Of a DNA stretch of 64,000 bases, positions 50,905 through 60,935 are shown piece by piece; within the stretch, counting starts at the first letter, position 1; each line of letters starts with the position of its first letter. The notes under the pieces were generated by a model. It did not search any database. It was not told where the DNA came from and was given only the letters and a program-made list of their open reading frames with translations. The stretch comes from Echinostoma caproni (lineage: Eukaryota; Platyhelminthes; Trematoda; Plagiorchiida; Echinostomatidae). Position numbers and translations under genes: made by a program. Location: contig UZAN01039778.1 in the NCBI GenBank assembly GCA_900618425.1, positions 37,555 to 101,554 on the forward strand. Direction: 5' to 3'.

Positions 50905-51111
50905 TTAGAAGGAATCGAGCATCTTCGAATAGATCAACACGAATTCTTCATTCCATCGCACAATTCCACGATCAACAGGTTCACTCTGAGTGGTAGAAGA
51001 CGGCAGTTCATACCAAGCGGATTGAGGATATGGCATTAAATTTCCTGCTCTTTGTGGTGAAATACTCGGTCCATAGGAAGCGCACACCCATAATAAGAAA
51101 ACCACTATCAT
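50905..51111 (-). CDS. Small antisense ORF with signal-peptide-like start
   Basis: A 68-codon reverse frame inside the receptor intron. It begins MIVVFLLWVCAS, a short hydrophobic stretch ending in small residues, as in a secretory signal peptide. The remaining ~50 residues are polar, with several Pro, Trp and Tyr. There is no second Cys and no dibasic cleavage site. It could be a small secreted protein, the first exon of a spliced gene, or a chance frame. No family is recognised. Confidence 0.25.
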   Translation of the reverse strand: MIVVFLLWVCASYGPSISPQRAGNLMPYPQSAWYELPSSTTQSEPVDRGIVRWNEEFVLIYSKMLDSF

Positions 51112-53149
51112 TACAAAATTACGTAAATCTTGCCTGATTACAAAAGGAAAACAAGAGTCAGCGAGATGAACAAATCATTCCCACATTCATCTATACACTA
51201 AGAGAAAAAGCAAATTATTTGTAGGTGACTTATTATTAAGAATACTGAATAAAATATAGTTTGTGTAAACCCCTTGTTTGGTGTGTTTGAGCTTACTCAC
51301 AAAGTTCCCAACCAGTTAAGGACATCTCGAATTTTCCGTTAGGAGGAAACAAACATTGTAAGTTGTGATGAATTAACCCCCCTCCCCCCGGGTCTGACTG
51401 ACACACAATCACGGAAGTTGCTCCGCCGCTGAAACATTTGAAAAAGTTTGCAGCATGCACTTCTTGCAAACTGATGATTGAACAGTCTCATAGCTAGCTT
51501 TAGTTCAAGGTGACCCAGGGCGTACATGATGGTTATTAGAGCTATTATCGGGCGAAAGATTAACGGACAGATTTGGTTAAATGAGTGAACTGTTCCCAGA
51601 TCAATATATCTTTCATGATAAAAAGAGGTATGAAATCAAAGAAATGTTGAGCCTTCATGTGTGGTCTTTGTGAGAAAACATGGAAAAAGGCGGAAATGGT
51701 TTTAGCGACTAAATGTATTAAGAAACGCAACGGTAACTTTCATTTTGATGAACTGAACTCGGTATAACAAAGGTATGAGGGATTCCTGGTGGACGTTTGT
51801 ATGGGGTAAATCGGTCTGTGCTCAGATTGCGTTGACGGATCAGAGTTAGATGTGGATCAGTCTGGGTACAATGGATTTCTTCTTTCATTGAAAATCGTGT
51901 TGAAAAATGTTTCCCTGGCTTCAATGTGATGATCACATCTTAGTTTTATTAATGTTGGGAACGACGCTATGGTAGATAAACCACAGTTTTGCATTCCTTG
52001 AGAGAACCAAGAGAGATAACTGAGGAGTAGTGAAATGAAGTAGGTAGGACGCTGTGGTATACAAGCTAGAAGATGATTCATCTATTAGGCCTCAGATTGG
52101 CGGAGTAGACAAATTTAGAAGGGCAGTCTTGGAAAATGAGATATTAAGAGCGAAAATAGACGCGTCAGTGTGCCGGACCACAATGAGATGGGAATTTAGA
52201 AATATCACGGTTATTCTGAGAAAATAAAACCAAATTTTGTTCGTTGCAGATTGCTGGATGAAGGTCTACAGCACCATAAAGGAGAGTAGTCAGATCAATA
52301 ATAGGACCACATGACTGATGTACGAAGTGACAGTGTAAGGTGAATACGCTGCATCCATGAGAGTGGAATCGTATTTGCATTGCCTTTTTCTGTCTATCCT
52401 TCCAATGTCTTACTTTTCCGACCACTTCGAAACATACCCAGTGATTTTTCTTTCCCTAACGCTGTGACATTTCTGACCCCAATGGTTGCCGATCCATATC
52501 CTCTACATTTGTTCTCTTGAGTCAGTTTAAAACGATAATCTTCAACGAGCCATGCGTAATCTTGGAATATGAGCAAGAGGTAACTTGCCTTCTTATAGCG
52601 TCGTTCTATCAGTGACCTGAAGCTAATACCGCACAATCCTATTAGACTTCACTCGGAAGTGTCGGAGAAACTCAGTTGGTTTTGTACCGTGTTGCATGAA
52701 GATCTGGTGAAGACTGGTGAATTTGCCCATGTTGGAGTCCCCTCTGGCAAAGTTCTCGTCTACATCAAGTGTTCTCAACGAACGAAAGATCTCCGTCTCA
52801 TTTCAGTGGGTTCTATCTTATCCGTTCCATGAGAATGTTCGCTTCCATCAAAGTTTAATGCTCTTTTTTCCAAAATTGACTCCCCAGTTCAACCTTTTAT
52901 TCGACGAGGCCATCCTCCAATTCTCTGTTTCCTACAACACTGTTCGCCATACCAAAATCAATATCGATCGTGACTGTAGGAAAACTAAAGTAACTAGACA
53001 TCTATTTTGAGCTTATCTCCTGGGACTAGGGTGATCACGCCGCACGGCACGCTTCCAAAATCTACCCGCTTTCAATTTTTCTGAAATGCTATTCAGTCTC
53101 CCTACACTTTTCTTTTGATGCAACGCAACTGCGTTACACTAACCATGTT

Positions 53150-53700
53150 TCTGTTCTAGGATTCCTGTGTCTCTTTATTATGCTGGTCCCTTTGCAGTTC
53201 TGAGCTTACTTGTCGTACTGCAAGACAGGTTTGTCTTGTATTCCGCCCCAGGCGCTTCTTCACCCAAGCACACATCCGTTATACCAAGCTCAAGTCCATC
53301 TCCCACTTGAATAGTGCGGTCACACATGGACTGGGGTTTCATCTTCTGCTCTTCCCTGATTGGTTGCGTTCAACGAAAGGCCAACCGGATGATCGATGAT
53401 CATTTTCTAAATCCCGGTTCGGATTCCCTAGACCATCGTCGAACAATTGTTCCCGTGTACCTTCTCCACACTTTGCTTTTTGTGCTTCGGAGCTTGCCTC
53501 AACATTTTATCTTTCTGTTTATTTTTGCTTGCCCGTCTCGTACAGAGTTATCTAAAGATCCTGATCAGATTTCGGTCACTAGATATTGTAGTTCAATATT
53601 TTTTAAATTTTCTAACTGCCAAGTTGCCGAACGCGCTCCCACCTTCAGCTTATAATCTTTCATACCACACCGATGTGCCAAAACAACACTGATTGGATCG
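53150..53700 (+). mobile_element. Non-LTR retrotransposon RT C-terminal fragment
   Basis: The frame at 53314-53655 encodes VRSHMDWG, IGCVQRKANRMIDD and SLDHRR. These match the VRPxLEYxxxxW, VQRKAxRLI and LxxRR blocks after the RT palm in Jockey/CR1-type LINEs. Upstream pieces in other frames (from ~53150) fit the preceding LGFL region. The endonuclease and catalytic core are missing. It lies in the receptor intron, in the sense direction, and is inactive. Confidence 0.6.
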
Positions 53701-53991
53701 TCATAAAGAACTGGAGCAACGCAATAGTCTCTTGTGGAATGAAGGTAGTACCATCTTCAAATAATATGCTGATGAGTGATTTCATTTCTTGTGTTACGTA
53801 TTTGGCTGCATTTTAGTAAAGTTGATTGCAGATGATAAGGGCCAACGGTGGACGTTGGTTTACTGATTTCGAAAAGTTGAGAAACTTCATCGGAAGGAAA
53901 ATGGTTTTATATGGGGTGCATAAGGGGCAATGCCATATGCATAAATAGATGGATCTATGCAGAACCAGGATTAATAAATCACCTGTTACAG

Positions 53992-54084
53992 GTTGCTCTC
54001 CCCCTCAGGACGGTGGATTCTGCGCCAGAGACTTCTGGTTAGGCAAACCAGAGGTCATCAGATTAAACTTTAGGCAGAAGACAG
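53992..54084 (+). CDS. Exon-like segment A of possible nested gene
   Basis: A 93-base segment between a TTACAG acceptor and a CAG|GTAAAT donor. It reads open in one frame with two leftover bases at the start and one at the end. The peptide includes CSPPQDGGFCARDFWLGKPE and FRQKT, is rich in Cys, Gly and aromatic residues, and looks protein-like. The end phase fits the AG-start of segment B at 55375 exactly. It lies inside the receptor intron on the same strand. No domain family is recognised, and upstream exons with a start codon were not found. Confidence 0.38.
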
Positions 54085-55374
54085 GTAAATGCAAGACTAC
54101 CATGTCCGAAAATTATGCCTAACGTTCCGGAAACTCAAATTACCAGAAGGAGAAATTTAGGGCATAAAAACTGATTTCATTCTGCAAAAAATTGAGATAT
54201 TTTCATAGGAATTTTCCGTGAACATTGAAACGTAAACAATTTGGGAAATACAAGTGGAAGTCAAACAACCAAGACCGTGGTAATAGAACCTGGAAACACT
54301 GCTATTGAGCTTTGGTGTGATCATAGATATCCGTGTTCTTTTCTACATGATTTTCTGTCCTTACGGAGGCAATCAAATTAGTCAAGTCTGTCATCGATGC
54401 GATCATTCAGCTAAAGCGCTCGAGTGCAAGTAATTCAATTACTCAGATGAATTTGAGACACTCATGACGTTGGCTAAGCACGTTGGTCCTTCAGTTGATG
54501 ATCTGATGTTAGAAATCACCAAACTGAATAAAGACGTTTATTAAGGGGCCAAACGAATGAGGGCTATCAAGCAGGTGGTTGCTTCATCGAAACTGATTCA
54601 CGCGGTTACGAGAGAACCAATGATCATCGTACTTGAGGAATCACAACCAATTAGTATAATTGGGCAAAAATGTGTTTGAGTGCAACCCACGGCACTAAAT
54701 CAAACGGTTTTGCAGCAATTGTATTGAAACCGTCAACGAGCATAGTCTATGATACAGCTGATAGCTGAGGATAGATTCCAGATGAACAAACTAGGACTAG
54801 GTAATCTAAACTATTTTATGGATTATTCTTCTACTGCATCTTACCATCAGTGTGTGTGGTAAAGGTGTGCTTGAATTTTTGTATTAACTTTCATTCAGGA
54901 TTATCCCAGTAATACCTCCTAACCACCCAAATATAATTTTAAGTTGGATTTCTTTTTTCAAGATCACTTGAATTCTAGACATCTCACTTTCATATTTAGC
55001 GTTTCATCGGAAAAACCGTTGTGAATGTTCATGTATTTGGAGTAAATCAATCATTCAATTCCGCTCAGGGTGTTTTTGAAACAGCAGATACAGACCAATG
55101 AGCGTCTCAGTGAGACAATGCGCATCCACTAAATGTTTTACCGAATTGATCTTAAGATTTGATGCTATCCATCTCTTTTTCCTGCATTCTCACTTTCGCA
55201 CTGAGGGAAAACCAAGTTCTTCGTTTTGTTTTGCATATAGAATCACAGTCATCAAACCCATGGAAATTACCATTGCAAATCAGAATGAATTACTGAGTAA
55301 TTGGAATGTTTGTTGTGCTTTTATGTATTCACATTAATTCAATTTTTGTATTCCTAAACTTATCATCATATCAG

Positions 55375-55481
55375 AGATCTGCGTTCACCATTTGGATCAG
55401 ATCCCCATGTACTGCGCTGAACGTGAACCTGCAGTCTGTGTACCGCACCGATGGAACCGGTTTGCTTGCATCTACTACTTG
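55375..55481 (+). CDS. Exon-like segment B of possible nested gene
   Basis: A 107-base segment from a TATCAG acceptor to a TTG|GTAAAC donor. Joined after segment A it reads EICVHHLDQIPMYCAEREPA, then VCVPHRWNRFACIYYL, with four cysteines. It leaves in phase 0, matching segment C. A shifted acceptor two bases later also gives an open frame that could be spliced into the receptor (1-base entry, 2-base exit). That would break the C-x-E-x-W spacing of ECL2, so I favour a separate gene. Confidence 0.4.
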
Positions 55482-55750
55482 GTAAACGGACTTGATACCA
55501 ATTAACAATCCGTACCTACAGGGATAACCATGCACTTCAAATGCAAGAATTTTGGAACATTAGAGAAACTGTTCCTATTTGAATCGTACTTTTCTACAAA
55601 AAGACGTTAATCGCTGTCAGGATACCACAGTTATAAGTACTGTTTGTCAGCTATTCCATCAGCTTTATGTATTTTACAATGAATGGGCTATGTATATGAG
55701 AAAGGCGATCATTGAATAATGAGGTGATTTGTCCACACCGTAAATCTTAG

Positions 55751-55960
55751 GTGTCAGGGCTGATGGAATTCATCAGTGGTGACAATCCAAACACGAAACT
55801 TGTTTATTCTTTCCGTCCACGGTCGTGGTCCATCGTTACAGCAACTCGGGAATGGTGTGGTCTAATCCCCGCACCGCCAAATCGTACCATCTTCCACAAC
55901 GGCGGATCATCCCGTGGTTACCCTGAATCGATCACAGCCTCCTTCGTGGAAACTTCATAA
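55751..55960 (+). CDS. Exon-like segment C of possible nested gene, likely terminal
   Basis: Follows an AATCTTAG acceptor in phase 0, 269 bases after segment B. It encodes 69 residues including MEFISGDNPNTKLVYSFRPR, TREWCGLIPAPPNRT and a C-terminal FVETS. The stop TAA is at 55958-55960. An N-glycosylation site (NRT) and the cysteines suggest an extracellular protein. An AATAAA at 56203-56208 lies between this stop and the last receptor exon. This would let the nested gene end inside the intron. No family is recognised. Confidence 0.38.
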   Translation: MSGLMEFISGDNPNTKLVYSFRPRSWSIVTATREWCGLIPAPPNRTIFHNGGSSRGYPESITASFVETS

Positions 55961-56307
55961 ACACCACATAAAATTCGGAATATAGTTTGCTGGTCGTATT
56001 TCGATTTTGATCTGAAACCGGTTGATATTACGTTCACAGATGTCGACGAACCATGTATTCCAAAACAACAGAATATAAAAATCTATTTTGCTAGTTTCTT
56101 GAATATGTCAAATTCATTGCGTAGATTTTTCGTGAGCTTCAAGGTAAGTGCTTTTCAACATGTTAGGTTCCTAATCCAGACTTTCAGAAATTTATTTTCT
56201 ATAATAAATATTGCCGTCACACTTGAAACATTCCCCTTTGGACAGTACTTAATTTCAATGAAGTGATAAGACAAATTCATCATTGCCGGATTTCTCTCTA
56301 CATACAG

Positions 56308-56941
56308 GGAAACCTGGAGTCGTGAAGCTCAAGTGACCTACGATGTTGTCCTGATTGTGGCAATCTATTTGCTGCCGCTATTTGTCGTCTGCCTGAGTCA
56401 GCATGTAGTAACTCTGCACTTGAAACAGTCTCAACGTCTTCTCGTCCTGATGGGACATCAGCACACTCTAGCCTGGACTCGACGAAGGCAACGCTTGACA
56501 CGTCTGTGTGTCCTCATGGCTGCCCTGTTCGTTCTCTCCTGGTCCCCGACGCATGTATGCAACTTGTTAAACAAAGCGTTTCATGTACAGCATCCCTCTA
56601 TTGAAATATTGTTAGATTTTTCCATGGTCCTGGCTATGTCCAATGCCGTGACCGGACCGATTCTTCTGATCGCAACCTGTTCCGTCTACCATCGATACGT
56701 GATGCGTGTCTTGGCCCGGCTGTCTTGTCAAAAGCGTGACAGACGGGGTATCCCAGGTGCAAATACCACCTCTATTCGTTCTTCGCTAACATTGTACACT
56801 CCTGGATCAAATAGACATGAACAGGCAAAAAACGAAGTTGCACCACACATTATGCACTCTGTAACAAGTGATTTTGGAAATACCAATNTAAATTATATTT
56901 GGGTGAAATCGAGTTGGTTGGTTTCCAAAATATCTCATTGA
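56308..56941 (+). CDS. Class A G-protein-coupled receptor, exon 2 (TM5 to C-terminus)
   Basis: Continues exon 1 with one base completing Lys234, giving 444 residues in all; the stop is at 56939-56941. Glu235 and Trp237 complete the ECL2 C-x-E-x-W motif. TM5 is about 246-268 with Pro257 (5.50). An Arg-rich ICL3 leads to TM6 at about 299-321 with LSWSP (Trp312, Pro314). TM7 is about 337-358. The NPxxY motif reads Gly350-Pro351-Ile-Leu-Leu354, losing both Asn 7.49 and Tyr 7.53. The tail (about 359-444) has basic and Ser/Thr-rich patches. An N near 56888 leaves one residue unknown. The tail length is uncertain if further splicing occurs. The ligand class is inferred from the general peptide-receptor look only. 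Confidence 0.87.
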
Positions 56942-58345
56942 CACTTCCATTTCCTCGCGGATACACACAGTCAAACAATTTAGCATACCGAAAGTGAAAT
57001 ATGTACATAGTGGTCTCTGTTTTCCTACATCTGTCCAATCCGAAGCGACTGAAGAGCCACATAGTGGATCTATTCTCATTGGATGTGTTCTCATCGAACC
57101 GACACACAGCATTCCCAGAGATTTCTCTATTTTCAATCTCTATCTCACTCTGTCAACTGCTTTCTCACTATCCTGCTGATTGTTTTACCGATCTACTGTT
57201 CACGTCGCACGCGCCCGAGTCCAGACGGTACTTCTGCAATCTTTTTCGTGTTCGTCTCCACATAAACATCATTGCACGCGCTCGGTGGCGCTTTTGTTCT
57301 TTCTAATACACAGCAACAAATTCTGAAATGCCGGTTATCCATACGTGTGTGCATGCGTGCATGCATGTGTCCATGTGTGGGTATGCACATTAGCCGAATT
57401 AATTCAGTTTGTGTTTGGCCTTTGAAAACACTGTTAAACAAAAAGTGAACGGATGTGCTGTTTCATACAGAATTGATGTTACCCCATAATGAAAATGTGA
57501 CTTCAGTTGTTGATTTATCAGTGATCAAGTCTGCGCCCCCAACTGCCTTTTTCAGTTTTGCAAAACAATGCCTGCATACATACAGACGGAAGCTCTAGAA
57601 CAAGCGCGAGACGAAACTCCTGTCACGTAAACTCTAACGCACCGTTTCTCGCACTTGTGGAACGTGAGGAATAAAAAAAAGGAGTTTAAGAATAACGTGC
57701 CCATTCGCCAGACTGCGTTTTCGTCTGCTTTGTTTCCCGAGCACAAGCCATTCACATTCTATGCACCGTAGGTTTTAAAATTCATAAAAACGCTCCAGTT
57801 TCTGAAGGTAACAGTCAGTCAGTGCATCGGGTAGATTCTGCACAAGATCGTCCAAAGGACAGGTGGAGACAAGTCGAGCGACTTGCTGTCACATCACTAC
57901 AGCAATTATGCATTGGCATGCTCATGGCCATTGGGATTCGTTAAGCGACAACCCACCTGGTTCTCTCATGCAGGTTTTCCAACGACTATAGGTGCAGTAA
58001 TCTGTGCTAATCTCGTGTACTCAAAGGAAAACAGAACACCACTTGCTGTGTTTACATTCACTAGCAATTTCTTCAAATCTGGCTGCGGGAAATGCTAGTA
58101 TTCGTCTCCAATTTGTCTTCAATATATTGGCAACCGAACCAGTCAGATAAAGCGTATTTGGTATAACTATGACAGTGATCATTACAGTATATGTAACCCA
58201 TAGTTCTGTTAAAATGAAGTTTCATGTTTAATGGCGGGTAATAAATGGTTTCATGTTCTAATAAAAGAAATTTCTTCCTGAATGTGTGTGTATGTGCGGG
58301 CAACCTATGGCAACTGTTACAATTAGATTCATATATTCAATTCAG
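56942..58345. other. Receptor 3' flank
   Basis: Probably includes the receptor 3' UTR. A low-complexity alternating gtgcatgcgtgcatgcatgt patch lies near 57340-57380. The forward frame 57883-58098 holds a possible exon after a CATGCAG acceptor, but no family is recognised. Confidence 0.4.
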
Positions 58346-58386
58346 GAAGATTGCATCTCTAACGTGGATGACAGCACACCATACCG
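58346..58386 (+). CDS. Short exon-like segment, unassigned gene
   Basis: A 41-base segment between an AATTCAG acceptor and a CCG|GTAATC donor. Two of three frames are open. In the frame KIASLTWMTAHHT it leaves one base, which fits the phase of the segment starting at 58509. A segment this short is weak evidence by itself. Confidence 0.2.
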
Positions 58387-58508
58387 GTAATCAACGCGTA
58401 TGTGTTAGAAGTCGTATGAAGTGGACTTTTGAATAGAATAATGTGATATCCAATAACCAGAAACATTTACTCTGAAGGGAGCGATAAACTACGTCTCAGT
58501 GGTCTCAG

Positions 58509-58672
58509 TATGTCCGACGCACAATCGTGTGCAGAGAATTTTTCACTCAGCTGAGTGGCTGATTGACTGGTTGAGTTTCGGACATCCGTTTCCAGAAGTA
58601 CCGTTGAGTGCAGCGCTGCAATTCGTTAACAATGATCTGGAGTGCTTCCAGTTTACTTGGGTAACCATCGCA
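58509..58672 (+). CDS. Exon-like segment, unassigned gene
   Basis: Follows a GTCTCAG acceptor with two leftover bases and stays open in one frame. The peptide contains HNRVQRIFHSAEWLIDW, PFPEVPLSAALQ and DLECFQFTW. It ends at GCA|GTGAGT, a consensus donor, in phase 0; a second donor lies at 58661. Downstream frames do not join the segment at 59064 directly. No domain is recognised. Confidence 0.3.
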
Positions 58673-59063
58673 GTGAGTACTGTAAACTATGTCCAAAAAC
58701 GCATTATTATTCTGGCTGATTTTCTGCTATGCTTCATCCGCGGGTTCAGCGTGCAATAATCATGGTTAACGGGAAACTCGTGAGGATTAGGCCTGAATTT
58801 CGGCCTTGTTGAACATCACGAATACTGAATATTAACTGATTTATGCAGGGTTTGAACCTCAATTGCCATGCATGCAGCGAACCTGTTTGAATAATGTGCC
58901 AGTTAGATAAGACATGGCCCGAGTAGAATTAGGCATTTGCACGTCGTCTTTGCAGTCACTTGTTTACCTCTTTCGCTAAACCCTGTGCTACATGTGAGTA
59001 ATCTGGTAGATATTTCTGCCTAAGTGCGCTGTTGTACATGTCCTATTTGTTTTTGCTTCGCAG

Positions 59064-59265
59064 TGATTTGCGAATGGTGATTTTAATTATTCGCACACCA
59101 GATTGGATCGTCACATCCCAGATCCGCAGCTGGTCAGTCGCGTTCGGTAGAAGCACCGGTGTAAAGTGGTTACCACGGACAACAGTTGCTCCAATCCAAA
59201 AAGATCAATTTTTTGCCCCTGGGTATACCAAGCAAGTTCGTGTGCCTAGATGCAGTTTGTCATGA
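59064..59265 (+). CDS. Exon-like segment, unassigned gene, possibly terminal
   Basis: Preceded by a strong acceptor with a long pyrimidine tract (ttgtttttgcttcgcag). Only the frame with one leftover base is open. It encodes LRMVILIIRTPDWIVTSQ, WSVAFGRSTGVKWLPR and a Lys/Arg-rich end, with a stop at 59263-59265. An AATAAA near 59508 could serve as its poly(A) signal. The PDWIV stretch weakly recalls the PSPDWxVG motif of Spondin_N domains, but not enough to assign it. Confidence 0.28.
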
Positions 59266-60340
59266 ACTTTACTGAGGCATGATCGGTCAAAGTAGACGAT
59301 GGTTTAGTCCTTATCACCAGTGGTGTCGGATTGCAAATTAAATTGGCAAGTTACCTATATCAGCTAGATAGGTTGAAACGTCCCGGACACTATCACTTGG
59401 TCAAATCGAAATATGTCTCATTAACTTAATGCAAGTAACAAAACGTACCTAACTTTGGTAAATTGTCTAGTTTTTTCAAAGCTCGATAAATTACGGAAGT
59501 TAATCAAAGAATAAACCGCTTCGTAGACTATCGTGCTTAACTCAATTAGCGTAAATTTTCTTAATCCGTATGTTGTGTTTGGAAAATCTAAGCACTATTT
59601 TTAATCAAGATAACATGCGGTGCTTTACCTGCCGAAACAAAAGTTTTATAACAAATGATACTATTGTGTGAAAAGACTAAGCCTGTTTGAAAGTCCTGTC
59701 TGTTTCGATCTGCCCTCAGGTATACGCTTGTTCACGGTGACCAAAGATGATAAATAGCTTTAAAAAAATGTGCATTCCGTGCCAATGTCTACTTTAACTA
59801 AACAATTGTTTTGCATTCCCTTTTCCTCTTGATGTCAGCAAAGGAAATACGAAGAAAATATAACAACCAACGACTTGTAACGGATTATCTAACATCTCAC
59901 TAAGCCTGGCAATGTTTTCCACTGTCTTTCTCTATTTCAGCTACAGTTGCAATCTCATTGCATTTTTGCGGATTTCCGGATGGAACAAAAAGAACCATGC
60001 GTTTTTAGGAACCTTTCCAAAGTTGTGGTTTTCCGCCAAAGTTTGATATTTGTGCTCTTGGTCAAAGTGCCGCTTTGTGGATAAACAGGTCACGGTTAAT
60101 TACACTGAAATCAAAATGTGTCCCCGATTGACTTGAGGCTATGTCTTGTCATTATCTATCTACGTGTCAGATGATTCCAGGAAAGACGTTTCAGTTGCTG
60201 CCCGGGTATTTCGTTGATGAGCACTTAACAAGGCGAGCAGTTCGTTAAGGGTTATAGAACGTATGAGATCTGAAACACAAATGATAATGAATGGTAACAT
60301 TGCTTTTGTCGAGGTATATGCGTGTTGATGGCCATTTCAG
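59266..60340. other. No recognisable gene
   Basis: AT-rich spacer between exon-like segments. Nothing else can be supported. Confidence 0.4.
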
Positions 60341-60634
60341 TTCCCGATTACCAGCTGGCCTACATCCACTCCATTGTCGGAATACTGCCTAGGCTGTATT
60401 GATGAATGCGGATCGGGGACGATAGCAGGTGCCATAATCTCACTCTTGACAAACATTAGCCATCGCATAGAATCCAGACAAGCATTGAGGGTGGGCATCT
60501 ACGAACTTCCTACTAAACGATTCATGGTAAACTTCACGTCTAACCGATTGACACAAGATAAGTTCAAAGACGAAGATGAAGTCGTAGAGCAAAACCAAGA
60601 AGTAACAGAGCATTTGATTCACAGTTACTTTTGA
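60341..60634 (+). CDS. Exon-like ORF, 97 codons, unassigned
   Basis: Open in phase 0 from a CATTTCAG acceptor to a stop at 60632-60634. The N-terminal part includes SEYCLGCIDECGSGTIAGA. The remainder is acidic and basic (DKFKDEDEVVEQNQ), with possible glycosylation sites NIS and NFT. Composition looks coding, but no domain is recognised and no start codon lies in frame nearby. It could be a last exon or a transposon piece. Confidence 0.27.
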   Translation, partial: FPITSWPTSTPLSEYCLGCIDECGSGTIAGAIISLLTNISHRIESRQALRVGIYELPTKRFMVNFTSNRLTQDKFKDEDEVVEQNQEVTEHLIHSYF

Positions 60635-60711
60635 GTAGTGTGTGTTGGACAATTCACTGACTGACTATAAATGAAGACAACACCTGAACAAACATAAATT
60701 GTTAATTTGTT

Positions 60712-60935
60712 TCAGCCGCGGCATAAGCCGGTTGGCATAGTAGTTACACACACGCCTTCCATGTGATGGGTCCGAAGTTTAAATCCGGGACGAGACAGTG
60801 GGTATGCACTACTGATGAGCTCTAATAAGAGCAAAAATCCAGTCAAGTGCTTCCGAGTGTATGTTGAATCGATGAACTGATGAGTTGGCGTGAATATGAA
60901 TTCCGAAGGATAGTCAGTCGAATCAATCAAAATAG
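60712..60935 (+). repeat. SINE-like tRNA-derived repeat, copy 3
   Basis: Plus-strand copy with the head gccggttggcatagtagtta (A-box-like), then gatgggtccgaagtttaaat (B-box-like). Body blocks gcactactgatgagctctaa and agtgcttccgagtgtatgtt follow. The tail is gaaggatagtcag. The family order is fully kept. Confidence 0.75.

Larger units (their letters stand above)
47758..56307 (+). other. 8.55 kb receptor intron
   Basis: Runs from GTAAGT at 47758 to AG at 56306-56307. Direct joining restores one frame and gives Cys-Lys-Glu-Thr-Trp in ECL2, the C-x-E-x-W form common in peptide receptors. The intron holds a LINE fragment, a PLE relic, a SINE-like fragment, exon-like segments on the same strand and an antisense ORF. 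Parts such as 47760-48800 hold nothing I recognise. Confidence 0.75.
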
